DNA of 44,191 nucleotides from assembly GCA_002347985.1 (NCBI GenBank), contig DDYM01000022.1, positions 1 through 44,191 of the forward strand. Direction: 5' to 3'. Within the stretch, counting starts at the first letter, position 1; each line of letters begins with the position of its first letter. This document shows, piece by piece, positions 16,752-26,471 of this stretch. The notes beneath the pieces are model-generated. The model had not been told where the DNA came from. It did not search any database and was given only the letters and a program-made list of their open reading frames with translations. This DNA comes from Bacteroidetes bacterium UBA2234. GTDB taxonomy: Bacteria; Bacteroidota; Bacteroidia; NS11-12g; UBA955. Both the position numbers and the translations under genes were made by a program.

Positions 16752-18665
16752 TTATTTTACTTCTTCGAAATCTACGTCCTGCACTTGATCTCCTGCAGCG
16801 CCAGATCCTGCACCGTTTCCTGCACCTGCACCTGGATCACCCCCTTCAGGATTTCCGCCAGTAGCGTTATACATGTCTTGGCTTGCAGCCTGCCATGCAG
16901 CATTCAAAGCGGCACTTGCAGTTTCCATCGCAGCGAAATCTTTTTCAGCAATCGCTTTCTTCAATTCACCCAAAGCAGATTCAATGGTTGATTTCTTTTC
17001 CGCTGGAATCTTATCGCCGTACTCTGTAATCTGCTTCTCGGTGCTGAATACCAGCGCATCTGCAGCGTTTACTTTGTCCGCTTCCTCTTTGCGTTTTGCA
17101 TCAGATTCGGCATTCATTTCGGCGTCTTTTTTCATCTTTTCGATGTCTTCTTTGCTCAATCCGCTAGAAGCTTCGATACGAATCTTTTGTTCTTTTCCAG
17201 TTGCTTTGTCTTTTGCATGAACACTCAAGATACCGTTGGCATCGATATCGAAGGTTACCTCGATTTGTGGAACGCCTCTTGGTGCGGGTGGTATGCTATC
17301 CAAAATGAATCGACCAATGGTTTTGTTGTCGTTTGCCATCGGACGCTCTCCTTGCAAGATATGAATCTCAACCGAAGGCTGATTGTCCATTGCAGTAGAG
17401 AAAGTTTCTGTCTTTTTGGTAGGGATGGTGGTGTTAGATTCAATCATGCGTGTCATTACGCCACCCATGGTTTCGATACCCATGCTCAATGGAGTAACAT
17501 CCAACAATACCACATCTTTTACTTCACCTGTCAAAACGCCCCCTTGAACTGCAGCACCTACAGCAACCGCTTCGTCTGGGTTTACCCCTTTACTTGGCGC
17601 TTTGCCAAAGAAATCTTCAACCAATTTTTGAATGGCAGGGATACGTGTTGATCCGCCCACCAAAATCACTTCGTCGATGTCGCTAGGATTCATGTTTGCA
17701 TCTTTCAACGCTTGCTTACATGGCTCCAATGTGCGCTGAATCAATGATGCGGCCAATTGCTCGAATTTGCTACGACTCATTTTCATCACCAAGTGTTTTG
17801 GAACACCGTCAACTGCTGTAATGTAAGGTAAGTTGATGTCGGTTTCGGTGCTTGCAGACAACTCGATTTTGGTTTTCTCAGCAGCCTCTTTCAAGCGCTG
17901 TAAAGCCATTGGGTCTTTACGCAAGTCGATATTTTCTTGGTTCTTGAACTCATCAGCCAAGTAGTCGATAATCACTTGGTCAAAATCATCACCACCCAAG
18001 TGGGTGTCGCCATTGGTGCTTTTTACTTCAAAGATTCCATCGCCCAATTCGAGGACAGAAACGTCGAAAGTTCCACCACCCAAATCATAAACGGCAATCT
18101 TGATATCGCGATCCAATTTGTCCAATCCGTAAGCCAGAGCGGCAGCGGTAGGCTCGTTGATGATACGTTCAACTACCAAACCAGCGATTTCTCCCGCTTC
18201 TTTGGTGGCCTGACGTTGTGCATCGTTAAAGTATGCGGGTACGGTAATTACGGCGCGGGTTACTTCCTGACCCAAATAATCTTCGGCGGTTTTCTTCATT
18301 TTCTGAAGTACCATGGCGCTGATTTCTTGGGGAGTGTAGTTGCGATCGCCAATTTTCACTCGTGGAGTGTCGTTGTCGCCCTTCACCACTTCATAGGGTA
18401 CACGTCCAATCTCAGCCGACATGTTTGAGAATTTCTCACCCATGAATCTTTTGATGGATTGAACGGTGTGTTGTGGGTTTGTGATGGCCTGACGTTTGGC
18501 TGAGTCTCCAACCTTGCGTTCGCCATTGCCATTGTCCATAAATGCTACAATGGAAGGAGTAGTTCTGCGTCCTTCGCTGTTTGCAATTACAACGGGTTCG
18601 TTGCCTTCCAATACAGATACACAGCTGTTTGTAGTTCCTAAATCAATTCCAATTATTTTGCTCAT
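16752..18665 (-). CDS. dnaK: Hsp70 chaperone DnaK
   Basis: This is the ATP-dependent protein-folding chaperone. The 637 residues start with [18 protein letters not shown] and contain the Hsp70 signatures [17 protein letters not shown] and [22 protein letters not shown], the interdomain linker [10 protein letters not shown], the substrate domain, and a Gly-rich tail ending QDVDFEEVK, close to the bacterial consensus (EEVK rather than EEVKD). No dnaJ or grpE lies next to it. An inverted repeat at 18739-18755 upstream is a candidate heat-shock control site. Confidence 0.98.
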   Translation of the reverse strand: MSKIIGIDLGTTNSCVSVLEGNEPVVIANSEGRRTTPSIVAFMDNGNGERKVGDSAKRQAITNPQHTVQSIKRFMGEKFSNMSAEIGRVPYEVVKGDNDTPRVKIGDRNYTPQEISAMVLQKMKKTAEDYLGQEVTRAVITVPAYFNDAQRQATKEAGEIAGLVVERIINEPTAAALAYGLDKLDRDIKIAVYDLGGGTFDVSVLELGDGIFEVKSTNGDTHLGGDDFDQVIIDYLADEFKNQENIDLRKDPMALQRLKEAAEKTKIELSASTETDINLPYITAVDGVPKHLVMKMSRSKFEQLAASLIQRTLEPCKQALKDANMNPSDIDEVILVGGSTRIPAIQKLVEDFFGKAPSKGVNPDEAVAVGAAVQGGVLTGEVKDVVLLDVTPLSMGIETMGGVMTRMIESNTTIPTKKTETFSTAMDNQPSVEIHILQGERPMANDNKTIGRFILDSIPPAPRGVPQIEVTFDIDANGILSVHAKDKATGKEQKIRIEASSGLSKEDIEKMKKDAEMNAESDAKRKEEADKVNAADALVFSTEKQITEYGDKIPAEKKSTIESALGELKKAIAEKDFAAMETASAALNAAWQAASQDMYNATGGNPEGGDPGAGAGNGAGSGAAGDQVQDVDFEEVK

Positions 18666-18738
18666 TGTCTTGGTTTCCTTTGCCCTTTGTTAGCAATCTG
18701 TATACCAAGGGGGAAACAAAGGTTTCATTCTGTCGTTC

Positions 18739-18755
18739 TGTCATAAATCGTGACA
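18739..18755 (-). promoter_or_regulatory. TGTCA-N7-TGACA inverted repeat upstream of dnaK
   Basis: Two perfect 5-base arms are separated by seven bases, about 75-90 bases upstream of the dnaK ATG. A further TCTGTC word adjoins it (18730-18735). The symmetry fits a dimeric regulator or a stress sigma-factor site; the factor is unknown. Confidence 0.4.
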
Positions 18756-18820
18756 AAATGTATTTATTTTAGCAAAGTCGATTTCAATTTCTGCCGTTTT
18801 TACCCATGTTTACCCAAGAA

Positions 18821-19003
18821 TTAGGAATGAGTCAATTGATCAATTGAGGGGTTTGCTAATTTTCTTTTGTGTAGGATCATTTTATATAACGCGAAAGCCG
18901 CGATTAAAATCGTCCATCCTGGGATGGGGAACAAAATTGTAAGTAGCCATTTTTCTCTTTTGGTTAATGTGGAGTTTGGAATGAGGTTGTTGACATTTAA
19001 CAT
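18821..19003 (-). CDS. Putative small single-span membrane protein
   Basis: This 60-residue ORF has one hydrophobic segment (WLLTILFPIPGWTILIAAFALY, residues about 19-40) flanked by basic residues (TKREK before, HKRK after). No homologue is recognised. It occupies the 0.5-kb space between dnaK and the phosphoesterase cluster, where I see no other gene. Its A+T-rich codons and plausible topology make it possibly real, but short length leaves this open. Confidence 0.35.
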   Translation of the reverse strand: MLNVNNLIPNSTLTKREKWLLTILFPIPGWTILIAAFALYKMILHKRKLANPSIDQLTHS

Positions 19004-19168
19004 GAGAAAGAAATTTGATTTTCATTACAAAAGTTCAGTTTTCTTATAATCAAGCAATATGTGTGTTGTGAAGAATTGTTTATTTTTTGAAATGGTTATT
19101 GTTCGCATTTAACATTTGATTGATGTTTATTCAATACTAAAAACACAAGAAATGAGATTCTTTGGAGT

Positions 19169-21931
19169 ATGTATATTCCGATAAATAAGATTTTCAATTT
19201 CGCTTGTTTGATAATGCTTGTTACGGGTACTTCGGCACAAGTAGAATATGAAGTTCCAGGCAAGTTGGATTACTGTAAGATCAATGAAAATGGGATTTCC
19301 GTTTTACCCAGCGGAAGATTTGTTTCGCCAGTGGGCGAGAAAATTAGAGTGTATAGAGCACCTTATGGTTTGGCGGTAAGCAATAACGGCAAGTTTGCAG
19401 TGGTGTTGCATAGTGGAGCCGTTACGTTGGTTGAAATGTCGGGGGCGTCTACCCAAGTAAATCGTTTTCCAGAATTTGACGGTAAAGGAGTTGATATCAT
19501 TAAAGGGGCATCGTTTGTGGGGGCGAGTTTTTCAGACAATAATCGCGTGGTTTATTTGAGCGGGGGCGACAAAGGGAAAATTTGGATGTTCGATGTGATT
19601 TTAAAAAAGGTGATTGACAGTGTAGATGTGAATCAGTTTCATCCGGAGGCTCCCAAAGAGGCTTTTGTGACGGATATTTTGGTAGACGATATAAACGATG
19701 ACTTATGGGTTTTGGATCGCGCATGGTTTCAGTTGTATCGCATCGGATTAAAGGACAAAAAGTTAAAGGCGATGATTCCCACGGGTAGAATTCCATTTGG
19801 ACTAGCCCTTTCGACTAAGAATCATAAATTGTTGGTTGCCAACGTGGGAATGTATGCTTACCCAGTTGTTCCTGGGGTTAATGAAGTTACTAAGGATTCC
19901 TTTTTGTTGCATTTTCCTGCCTATGGCGCACATACAAAAGAGTCCAATGAAGGGGTTGTAAGAGAGGGTCGATTTATTCCAGGTTTGGGCGATCCCAATG
20001 CGGATGAGTCGATGTCGGTTTGGATTGTCAATACCGAAACAAATACAGTTACGAACAAAATCAAAACCGGCGCTGCGATTGGTGAGTTTATCGAAGATTT
20101 AGAAGTAGTGGGTGGTTCACATCCTAATAGTATCGTTTGTGACGATCGATATGCTTATGTTTCTCAGACAGGGAGCGACGATATTGCTGTGATTGATTTG
20201 AAAAAATCGCGACTCCTAAAATCTTGGCCCATACGCACATCCTCTATTTTGGATAATACCAAAGGTTACATGCCTTATGGGTTGGATATTGACCGCAAAA
20301 ATGGCCGGCTCTATGTTGCCCTTCTGGGTTACAATGCAGTGGCTGCCTTGGATTTGAAGTCGGGGAAAAATTTGGGGATGATTCCGGCGGGTTGGGGTGC
20401 AACGCGAGTGAAATGTAATCCATTAACGCAAGAATTGCTTATCACTTCCGCCAGAGGATATGGTGCAGGTCCCAATGGAGGTGTAGGTTTTAAAGCACCA
20501 CCACAAGGCACATATATTGGTGATATTCAATTGGGGTTGTTACAAAGGGTGGCTATTCCAACGCTCGATGATTTGGCTGTTGGACGCAAATCTACTTTGG
20601 ATTACACCATGAAAACTTTGGTGCGAGATCATGCAATTTCTGCCATTTTTGGACCCAATTCGCCCATCCAACACATCGTTTACATCACAAAAGAAAATCG
20701 TACTTACGACGAAGTTTTTGGTCAGCTCGCCGGCGGTTTGGGCGATTCCAGTTTGAGTCGTTTTGGTGTGAATTGCGAATATACGTTGGAAGGTCAGTTG
20801 AAGATGATTCACAACGATCAGCAGTGGAAGTACAATACGGATTCCCTTCAAAAAGACAGCATTAGACAATTGATGAAAGGGCTGAAGGTGACGCCAAATC
20901 ATCAAAAGATTGCCAAGCAATTTTCGTATTCTGATAATTTTTATTGCGATAGTGATGCATCGATTCACGGACACCATTGGATGTTGGGAACCATGCCCAA
21001 TGAATATGTAGAAACCAATGCGGCCAATGCGGGTGATTTTATGACATTGTCTAAATCGCCTGGACGCAGAATGCCGAGGACCACGGGCGCGATGGACCCT
21101 GAGGATTACAACCAAGTGGGAGGATTTTGGGAAGCCGTCAAACGATCAAAAAAGAGCATTTATAATTTTGGTGAGGCCAATGAATATTCTGGTGTTCGCG
21201 AAGAGTGGTTCGACACATTGAACGGAACGGGGATGTCGGTTGTATTTCCAATGCCAGCAGCCATTTACAACGAAACTTCAAGGAATTACGCGGGGTATAA
21301 TACCAGTATTCCTGATCAATTTAGAGTAGAACAATTTGAAACTGAATTTACAGATAAATGGTTAAAAGGCTGTGATACAATGCCCAATGTCATCACAATA
21401 CAATTGCCAAACGATCATACGAGTCAGCCAAGGCCCAAAGATGGGTATCCCTATGTTCACAGTTATGTGGCCGACAATGATTTGGGTTTGGGTAGAATGT
21501 TGCATTTTTTATCGCATACGCCTTATTGGAAGAATATGTTGGTGATAGTTACCGAGGACGATCCTCAGGGTGGAGTAGATCACATCGATGCGCATCGCAG
21601 TATTTTGATGATGGCAGGTCCCTATGTGAAAAAGGGTTATGTATCGCACACCCATGCCAACTTTGGTTCAATCATTCGTACGATGTATGTCCTGTTGGGG
21701 ATTCCGCCAGTGAATCATTTTGATGCTACAGGAACATTGTTGGCAGATTGGTTTACAACGACTCCCGATTTCACTCCTTATGAATTAATAAAATCTGATC
21801 TCCGGGTATTCAATCCTGACGATGCAATGCAGAAATATAACAGAACGGTTCCGTGGCGTGAAGTGAAAATGTCGTCTCCGCTGGATGAAGAATCAGATCA
21901 AAAAAAGCAATTTTATGAAAATCACAAGTAA
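19169..21931 (+). CDS. Exported beta-propeller / PF04185-type phosphoesterase 1
   Basis: The 920-residue protein has an N-terminal signal sequence (...FACLIMLVTGTSAQ). A YncE/YVTN-like beta-propeller covers about 40-440, with strands such as SHPNSIVCDDRYAYVSQTGSDDIAVID in repeated form. A C-terminal alkaline-phosphatase-fold domain of the phosphoesterase family (acid phosphatase/phospholipase C) follows. Metal-site motifs are KENRTYDEVFG (508-518) and EDDPQGGVDHIDAHR (796-810), with NDHTSQPRP and VADNDLG between them. The fold hydrolyses phosphate, or potentially phosphonate, esters. The start at 19169 gives the signal peptide; a 10-codon ORF from 19152 overlaps it out of frame. It is the first gene of the putative phosphonate locus and overlaps its paralogue by 17 bases. 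Confidence 0.85.
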   Translation: MYIPINKIFNFACLIMLVTGTSAQVEYEVPGKLDYCKINENGISVLPSGRFVSPVGEKIRVYRAPYGLAVSNNGKFAVVLHSGAVTLVEMSGASTQVNRFPEFDGKGVDIIKGASFVGASFSDNNRVVYLSGGDKGKIWMFDVILKKVIDSVDVNQFHPEAPKEAFVTDILVDDINDDLWVLDRAWFQLYRIGLKDKKLKAMIPTGRIPFGLALSTKNHKLLVANVGMYAYPVVPGVNEVTKDSFLLHFPAYGAHTKESNEGVVREGRFIPGLGDPNADESMSVWIVNTETNTVTNKIKTGAAIGEFIEDLEVVGGSHPNSIVCDDRYAYVSQTGSDDIAVIDLKKSRLLKSWPIRTSSILDNTKGYMPYGLDIDRKNGRLYVALLGYNAVAALDLKSGKNLGMIPAGWGATRVKCNPLTQELLITSARGYGAGPNGGVGFKAPPQGTYIGDIQLGLLQRVAIPTLDDLAVGRKSTLDYTMKTLVRDHAISAIFGPNSPIQHIVYITKENRTYDEVFGQLAGGLGDSSLSRFGVNCEYTLEGQLKMIHNDQQWKYNTDSLQKDSIRQLMKGLKVTPNHQKIAKQFSYSDNFYCDSDASIHGHHWMLGTMPNEYVETNAANAGDFMTLSKSPGRRMPRTTGAMDPEDYNQVGGFWEAVKRSKKSIYNFGEANEYSGVREEWFDTLNGTGMSVVFPMPAAIYNETSRNYAGYNTSIPDQFRVEQFETEFTDKWLKGCDTMPNVITIQLPNDHTSQPRPKDGYPYVHSYVADNDLGLGRMLHFLSHTPYWKNMLVIVTEDDPQGGVDHIDAHRSILMMAGPYVKKGYVSHTHANFGSIIRTMYVLLGIPPVNHFDATGTLLADWFTTTPDFTPYELIKSDLRVFNPDDAMQKYNRTVPWREVKMSSPLDEESDQKKQFYENHK

Positions 21932-24338
21932 GAGAATCATTGTATCAACTGTATTTCTATGGGTAACGCTTTCGGCGTTTTCCCAGACAGCGGAATTAAC
22001 CAATGGTTGGAAGTTGAGCCCCTTGGGTCGTAGGATAACGTTGGGGGACCTCCCTATGCACATGGTAATTGATCCATCAGGGAAATTCGCTGTGGTATCG
22101 AATGCGGGTCAGAGCGACCAATCGTTGATGGTGATTGATTTGGCTTCTGAAAAAGTAGTAGACAGTATGCCGGTGAAGATGACATTTTATGGAATGGCCT
22201 TTAACAGATCGGGTACAGAGTTGTACTCATCCGGTGGAAACATGAATTATGTGGGTCATTATGGTTTTAATGAGGGCAAACTAAAATGGATTGATAGCAT
22301 CGGAATAAAAGAGGCTTGGCCAGAGAAAGTATCCCCTACAGGAATGGTGATGGGAGCTGAAAATAAATCCTTGTTTTTTGCAACCAAGGAAGATTCAAAT
22401 TTGTATCAAGTCAATATTGTGAATGGAGCAGTCATGGGTAAGTGGCATCTCCCGTCGGAGGGATATTGTGTGGTAAAAGATAATTTGGGTAGAATATTTG
22501 TCAGTCATTGGGGCGATGAATCAGTGGGTGTTTTCGATACCAAGACATTGAAATGGATTAAGAAAATTCGGGTGGGAGACAATCCGAATGAGATGATTTT
22601 GGATAAAAAACAAAAGCGGTTGTTTGTGGCTTGTGCGGACGATAATACAGTTCATATCGTAAATACCGAGACTTTGGTAGTGGAAGAAGTGTTGAGTGTG
22701 GGTATTTATGAAGCCAAACTTACTGGTAGCGGAACAAATTCATTGGCATTGATGAAAGGGGATAAACTGTTATTGATTGCAAATGCCGACAATAATGCGC
22801 TTGCCGTTTTTGATGTCTCAAAGCGTTTGGAAAGCAAAGGGTTGGGTTTTATACCAACGGGTTGGTATCCTACTCAAGTAAGGGTTGCATTGGGTAAAGT
22901 TTGGGTTTGCAATGGGAAAGGTTTCGCGACTATGCCAAATCCAAAAGGTCCAAATCCAATTGAAAAGAAGACGCAGACGGAGTATCAAAAGGGACAAAAG
23001 GGAAAAGATAAGGTCCAATATATTGGCGGGTTGTTTCGGGGCGGAATGTCGGTTTTTTCGATTTCAGAAATAACAGATGCAAAGAAATTGACTTCACATA
23101 CGCATCAGGTATATTTTAATTCGCCTTACCGGTCAGATGCTGAAAATAGAACTGGCATTCCCGCAAACCATCCCATTCCGAGTAAATTGGGTGATACATC
23201 TCCTATCAAACATGTATTTTATATCATCAAAGAAAATCGTACGTATGATCAAGTATTGGCGGATATGGAAGGTGGCGATGGTGATACAAGTCTTTTGTTA
23301 TTTGGTGCTAACATTACGCCAAATCAGCATAAAATCTGTAAAGAATTTGTTTTACTCGACCATTTTTATGTGGAAGCGGAAGTGAGTGCAGATGGGCACA
23401 ATTGGAGTACCGCTGCTTATGCGAATGACTATAATGAAAAAACATGGCCTACAAGTTATGGTGGTAGGGGTGGAGACTATGTTTATGAAGGGCAATTCTC
23501 GGTTGCACATCCTCAAAAAGGATTTATTTGGGATCATGCATCTCGTGCCGGTATTAGTTATCGAACATACGGTGAATTCGCAGACAATTACAAAGCCAAT
23601 ATCAAATCTTTGCAAGGACATTTTTGTCGTTCCTATACTTCTTGGGACGAGAATGTTCGCGATACCACAAGATTTGGTCAGTGGAAACACGATTTCGATT
23701 CTTTGTTAAATATCGGTCAGGTGCCAAGGTTAAATACATTGCGGTTTATCAACGACCATACCGAGGGGGTTCGCAGGAATCGTCCAACGCCATTTGCTCA
23801 TGTTGCAGACAATGATTTGGCCGTTGGTATGTTTGTCGACTATTTGTCGAAATCTAAAATTTGGGGCAGTAGCGTTGTCTTTATTCTGGAAGATGATGCC
23901 CAAAATGGACCGGATCATATAGACGCACATCGCTCAACAGCTTATGTTGCTGGTGGAATGGTGAAAAGTGGATTTGTAGATCATACACACTATTCAACGA
24001 GTTCAATGTTACGGACTATGGAACTGATTCTGGGAATGTCGCCCATGAGTCAGTATGATGCTTCTGCTGAACCAATGTGGAGATGTTTCCAAGATTCTGC
24101 GGTGCATCCTACATTTGATGCACTTCCAGCATTGGTGGATTTGTCGGAAAAGAATGTAAGCGACAATCGTAAGTCAACTTCGTATTTAATGGATCAAAGT
24201 GAGGGGTTGGATTTGAGCAGAGAGGACAGAGCCAATGAGCAATTGATGAATGAAATGCTTTGGAAGTATGTAAAAGGGGAGTCGTCAATTTTACCGGCCC
24301 CACGTAGGTTGGCATTCTTGAAGCATACTGACAAGTGA
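21915..24338 (+). CDS. Exported beta-propeller / PF04185-type phosphoesterase 2
   Basis: This 807-residue paralogue of the preceding protein has the same architecture: signal peptide (MKITSKRIIVSTVFLWVTLSAFSQ), propeller to about 390, then the phosphoesterase domain with IKENRTYDQVL (K439-E440-N441-R442) and EDDAQNGPDHIDAHR (659-673). It lacks a segment of about 40 residues that copy 1 carries after the first metal motif, so the pocket entrance may differ. The ATG at 21915, inside the end of gene 1, is chosen because the signal peptide begins there; an earlier in-frame start at 21885 adds ten polar residues. The overlap implies translational coupling. A TonB-dependent receptor follows after 12 bases. 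Confidence 0.85.
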   Translation: MKITSKRIIVSTVFLWVTLSAFSQTAELTNGWKLSPLGRRITLGDLPMHMVIDPSGKFAVVSNAGQSDQSLMVIDLASEKVVDSMPVKMTFYGMAFNRSGTELYSSGGNMNYVGHYGFNEGKLKWIDSIGIKEAWPEKVSPTGMVMGAENKSLFFATKEDSNLYQVNIVNGAVMGKWHLPSEGYCVVKDNLGRIFVSHWGDESVGVFDTKTLKWIKKIRVGDNPNEMILDKKQKRLFVACADDNTVHIVNTETLVVEEVLSVGIYEAKLTGSGTNSLALMKGDKLLLIANADNNALAVFDVSKRLESKGLGFIPTGWYPTQVRVALGKVWVCNGKGFATMPNPKGPNPIEKKTQTEYQKGQKGKDKVQYIGGLFRGGMSVFSISEITDAKKLTSHTHQVYFNSPYRSDAENRTGIPANHPIPSKLGDTSPIKHVFYIIKENRTYDQVLADMEGGDGDTSLLLFGANITPNQHKICKEFVLLDHFYVEAEVSADGHNWSTAAYANDYNEKTWPTSYGGRGGDYVYEGQFSVAHPQKGFIWDHASRAGISYRTYGEFADNYKANIKSLQGHFCRSYTSWDENVRDTTRFGQWKHDFDSLLNIGQVPRLNTLRFINDHTEGVRRNRPTPFAHVADNDLAVGMFVDYLSKSKIWGSSVVFILEDDAQNGPDHIDAHRSTAYVAGGMVKSGFVDHTHYSTSSMLRTMELILGMSPMSQYDASAEPMWRCFQDSAVHPTFDALPALVDLSEKNVSDNRKSTSYLMDQSEGLDLSREDRANEQLMNEMLWKYVKGESSILPAPRRLAFLKHTDK

Positions 24339-24350
24339 AAATGTAATTGT

Positions 24351-26306
24351 ATGTCAATTAGAATTCTTGTTTTTATCCTCATTGTAATTTCACCCGCTTG
24401 CAATTTATTGGGCAAGCAATTGGATTCATCCATCACGGATACTCTCCGAATGAATCCTATTCAAGTTGTACAATCCAATCACGCTGCCATTTTGGGATTA
24501 AGAAGTAGAGAGTTGTCTCCAATACCTTCGGCCCAATTGGGTGTTCAAGTTGCGGATCAGTTGGGTGATATTCCTGGAGTTTCTGTTTCGAGTATGGGGC
24601 CTGGAATGACAAGGCCTGTACTTCGTGGGTACTCTGGGTCGAGGGTGGCAGTTTTAGTAGATGGTTTGCGAATGGACAACCAACAATGGCAGGATGAGCA
24701 TGGACTTACAATTGGCCCATTTTCAAATGATAAATTGAGTGTTTATTTAGGGCCATTGGCAATTTTAGCAGGTGGAGATGCCATGGGAGGGCTTGTTCAA
24801 ATAGAAACTGTGATGCCTCAAAAATTGGGTATACAGCAACAAAGTTATCTGCGATGTTTTTCCAATAATTTGGGTGTTCAGGCAGGTTACGAAAGGGAGA
24901 TTGTAAAATCGAATAGAAGCAATTGGTTTGGTATTGTCCTCAATCAGTTTGGAGATTATCACGATGCGAATGGTACCGACGTGTTAAATACGAGAAACGA
25001 TGGTTTTCAGGTAAAGTGGGGTTGTTTTCGAACGAATAATAAGTCGCAAAAATGGATCAATTATCGCTCTTCCTTCACTAGGACAGGTATTTCGCGGGCC
25101 CTGGATTCTTTAGAAAAGTTGGAACTATTAAATGGTGAACCGAGAGATTTTGAGGCGCCGCATCACGCCGTACTTATGCACGCCCTTTCTATCAAGTCTC
25201 GAACCGCGTGTTCCAAGGGTTATTATGAGTTGCAATATGGAATTCAATCAAATACGAGATTAGAGGTTGAAGAGGGCGAAGTTGATGGGTTGGCGATGCA
25301 ATTAAGCACTGCTCAGCAAAGATTTTTCCGATTCATGGAGCTGGGTTCAAAATGGAGATTTTCTATTGTTGAATTGATGTCGTTGCAAAACAATAATAAC
25401 ATGGGTCAGATTCTCGTGATACCTAATTATTTGAGTTTGGATGGCGGACTGCATGGTGTTTTGCAACGAAGTTTTGGTAACATGGAAGGATCGTTCAATT
25501 TGGGTGGCATTACAAAGACGTATCAAACAAAAAATCAGGATATTTCAGGAAGTATCAGACCGATTTGGGGCCTGTCAACATTGTTTCATCACAACAAATT
25601 CAATTCAACAAGATTTGCAATATCCAAGGGCTCTCGAAATCCCAATTTTCATGAATTGTTTGCCAATGGGATGAGTGAAGATGCATTTCGTTTTGATCAT
25701 GGGAATAGTGGTTTGAAACCGGAAAACATAGTAAATTTTGAGATGGGTAATGAATGGAATTTTAAGCGTGTGGAGGGGTATTTGAATTTGTTTTATTCAA
25801 AATGTAGTGGTTATATCGCTTTGTTGCCAACAGGACAATTTCAATTTGGTGCGCCTGAATTCCGTTATGTTGCGCATGATGCAATTTCCAAGGGGATGGA
25901 AGGGTCTATTAATTTCTATAATGAATCTCGGTCTATTCAGATTCAGTTCAATGCATCTTACGTTTCGATTGTGTCCAATGGAACAAACCTTGCTTTCGTT
26001 CCTCCCATGAAACTTGGGAACAAAATAAGAATTCAAATACCAAATCTAAATAGAGGTACACAGATTTATATTTTTGGAGGAACTACCTATTCGAGAGTTT
26101 TGTTTCCAGATGAATACAGTCGCAAAAATGATAGTTATATGTTGGCAGCGGTTGGTATTAATTGTGAATTTCGAAAATGCATATTGCAATTGAATTCTAC
26201 CAATGTCTTGAACCGGTATTACATAGACCCAATGAGCTTATTAAAATTGGTTCCTTATGCAGCGCCTGGACGGTCAATAAATGCATCGGTTAAGTGTGTG
26301 TTTTAA
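24351..26306 (+). CDS. TonB-dependent outer-membrane receptor
   Basis: The 651 residues include a signal sequence, a short periplasmic lead, a plug domain (VADQLGDIPGVSVSS, RPVLRGYSGSRVAVLVDGLRMDN, LSVYLGPLAILAGGDAMGG) and a 22-strand-type barrel ending in the outer-membrane consensus Phe (NASVKCVF). There is no carboxypeptidase-like N-terminal extension, so it belongs to the smaller siderophore/vitamin/metal-type class, not to SusC. It sits 12 bases behind the phosphoesterases, so it probably imports a ligand linked to them; the ligand cannot be deduced. Metal import for the metallophosphoesterases or the iron oxygenase is one option. Confidence 0.88.
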   Translation: MSIRILVFILIVISPACNLLGKQLDSSITDTLRMNPIQVVQSNHAAILGLRSRELSPIPSAQLGVQVADQLGDIPGVSVSSMGPGMTRPVLRGYSGSRVAVLVDGLRMDNQQWQDEHGLTIGPFSNDKLSVYLGPLAILAGGDAMGGLVQIETVMPQKLGIQQQSYLRCFSNNLGVQAGYEREIVKSNRSNWFGIVLNQFGDYHDANGTDVLNTRNDGFQVKWGCFRTNNKSQKWINYRSSFTRTGISRALDSLEKLELLNGEPRDFEAPHHAVLMHALSIKSRTACSKGYYELQYGIQSNTRLEVEEGEVDGLAMQLSTAQQRFFRFMELGSKWRFSIVELMSLQNNNNMGQILVIPNYLSLDGGLHGVLQRSFGNMEGSFNLGGITKTYQTKNQDISGSIRPIWGLSTLFHHNKFNSTRFAISKGSRNPNFHELFANGMSEDAFRFDHGNSGLKPENIVNFEMGNEWNFKRVEGYLNLFYSKCSGYIALLPTGQFQFGAPEFRYVAHDAISKGMEGSINFYNESRSIQIQFNASYVSIVSNGTNLAFVPPMKLGNKIRIQIPNLNRGTQIYIFGGTTYSRVLFPDEYSRKNDSYMLAAVGINCEFRKCILQLNSTNVLNRYYIDPMSLLKLVPYAAPGRSINASVKCVF

Positions 26307-26471
26307 AAATGTTGAAACGGTGTTTCCAAAATATTTCCATAAAATAACTTGTGCATTAGCCGTAATATTCCACTATCAATTTGATAATTTCAGTTATTTT
26401 TTGATAACAAATTGAAGATTTTAAGTTGAATTTGGAGGGTGTTTTTTGTTGCGAAAAATCGACAAAAGACA

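Noticed and set aside
19152..19184. Ten-codon upstream ORF overlapping the first phosphoesterase start
   Set aside because: Too short and A+T-rich to separate from chance; no stalling motif visible.
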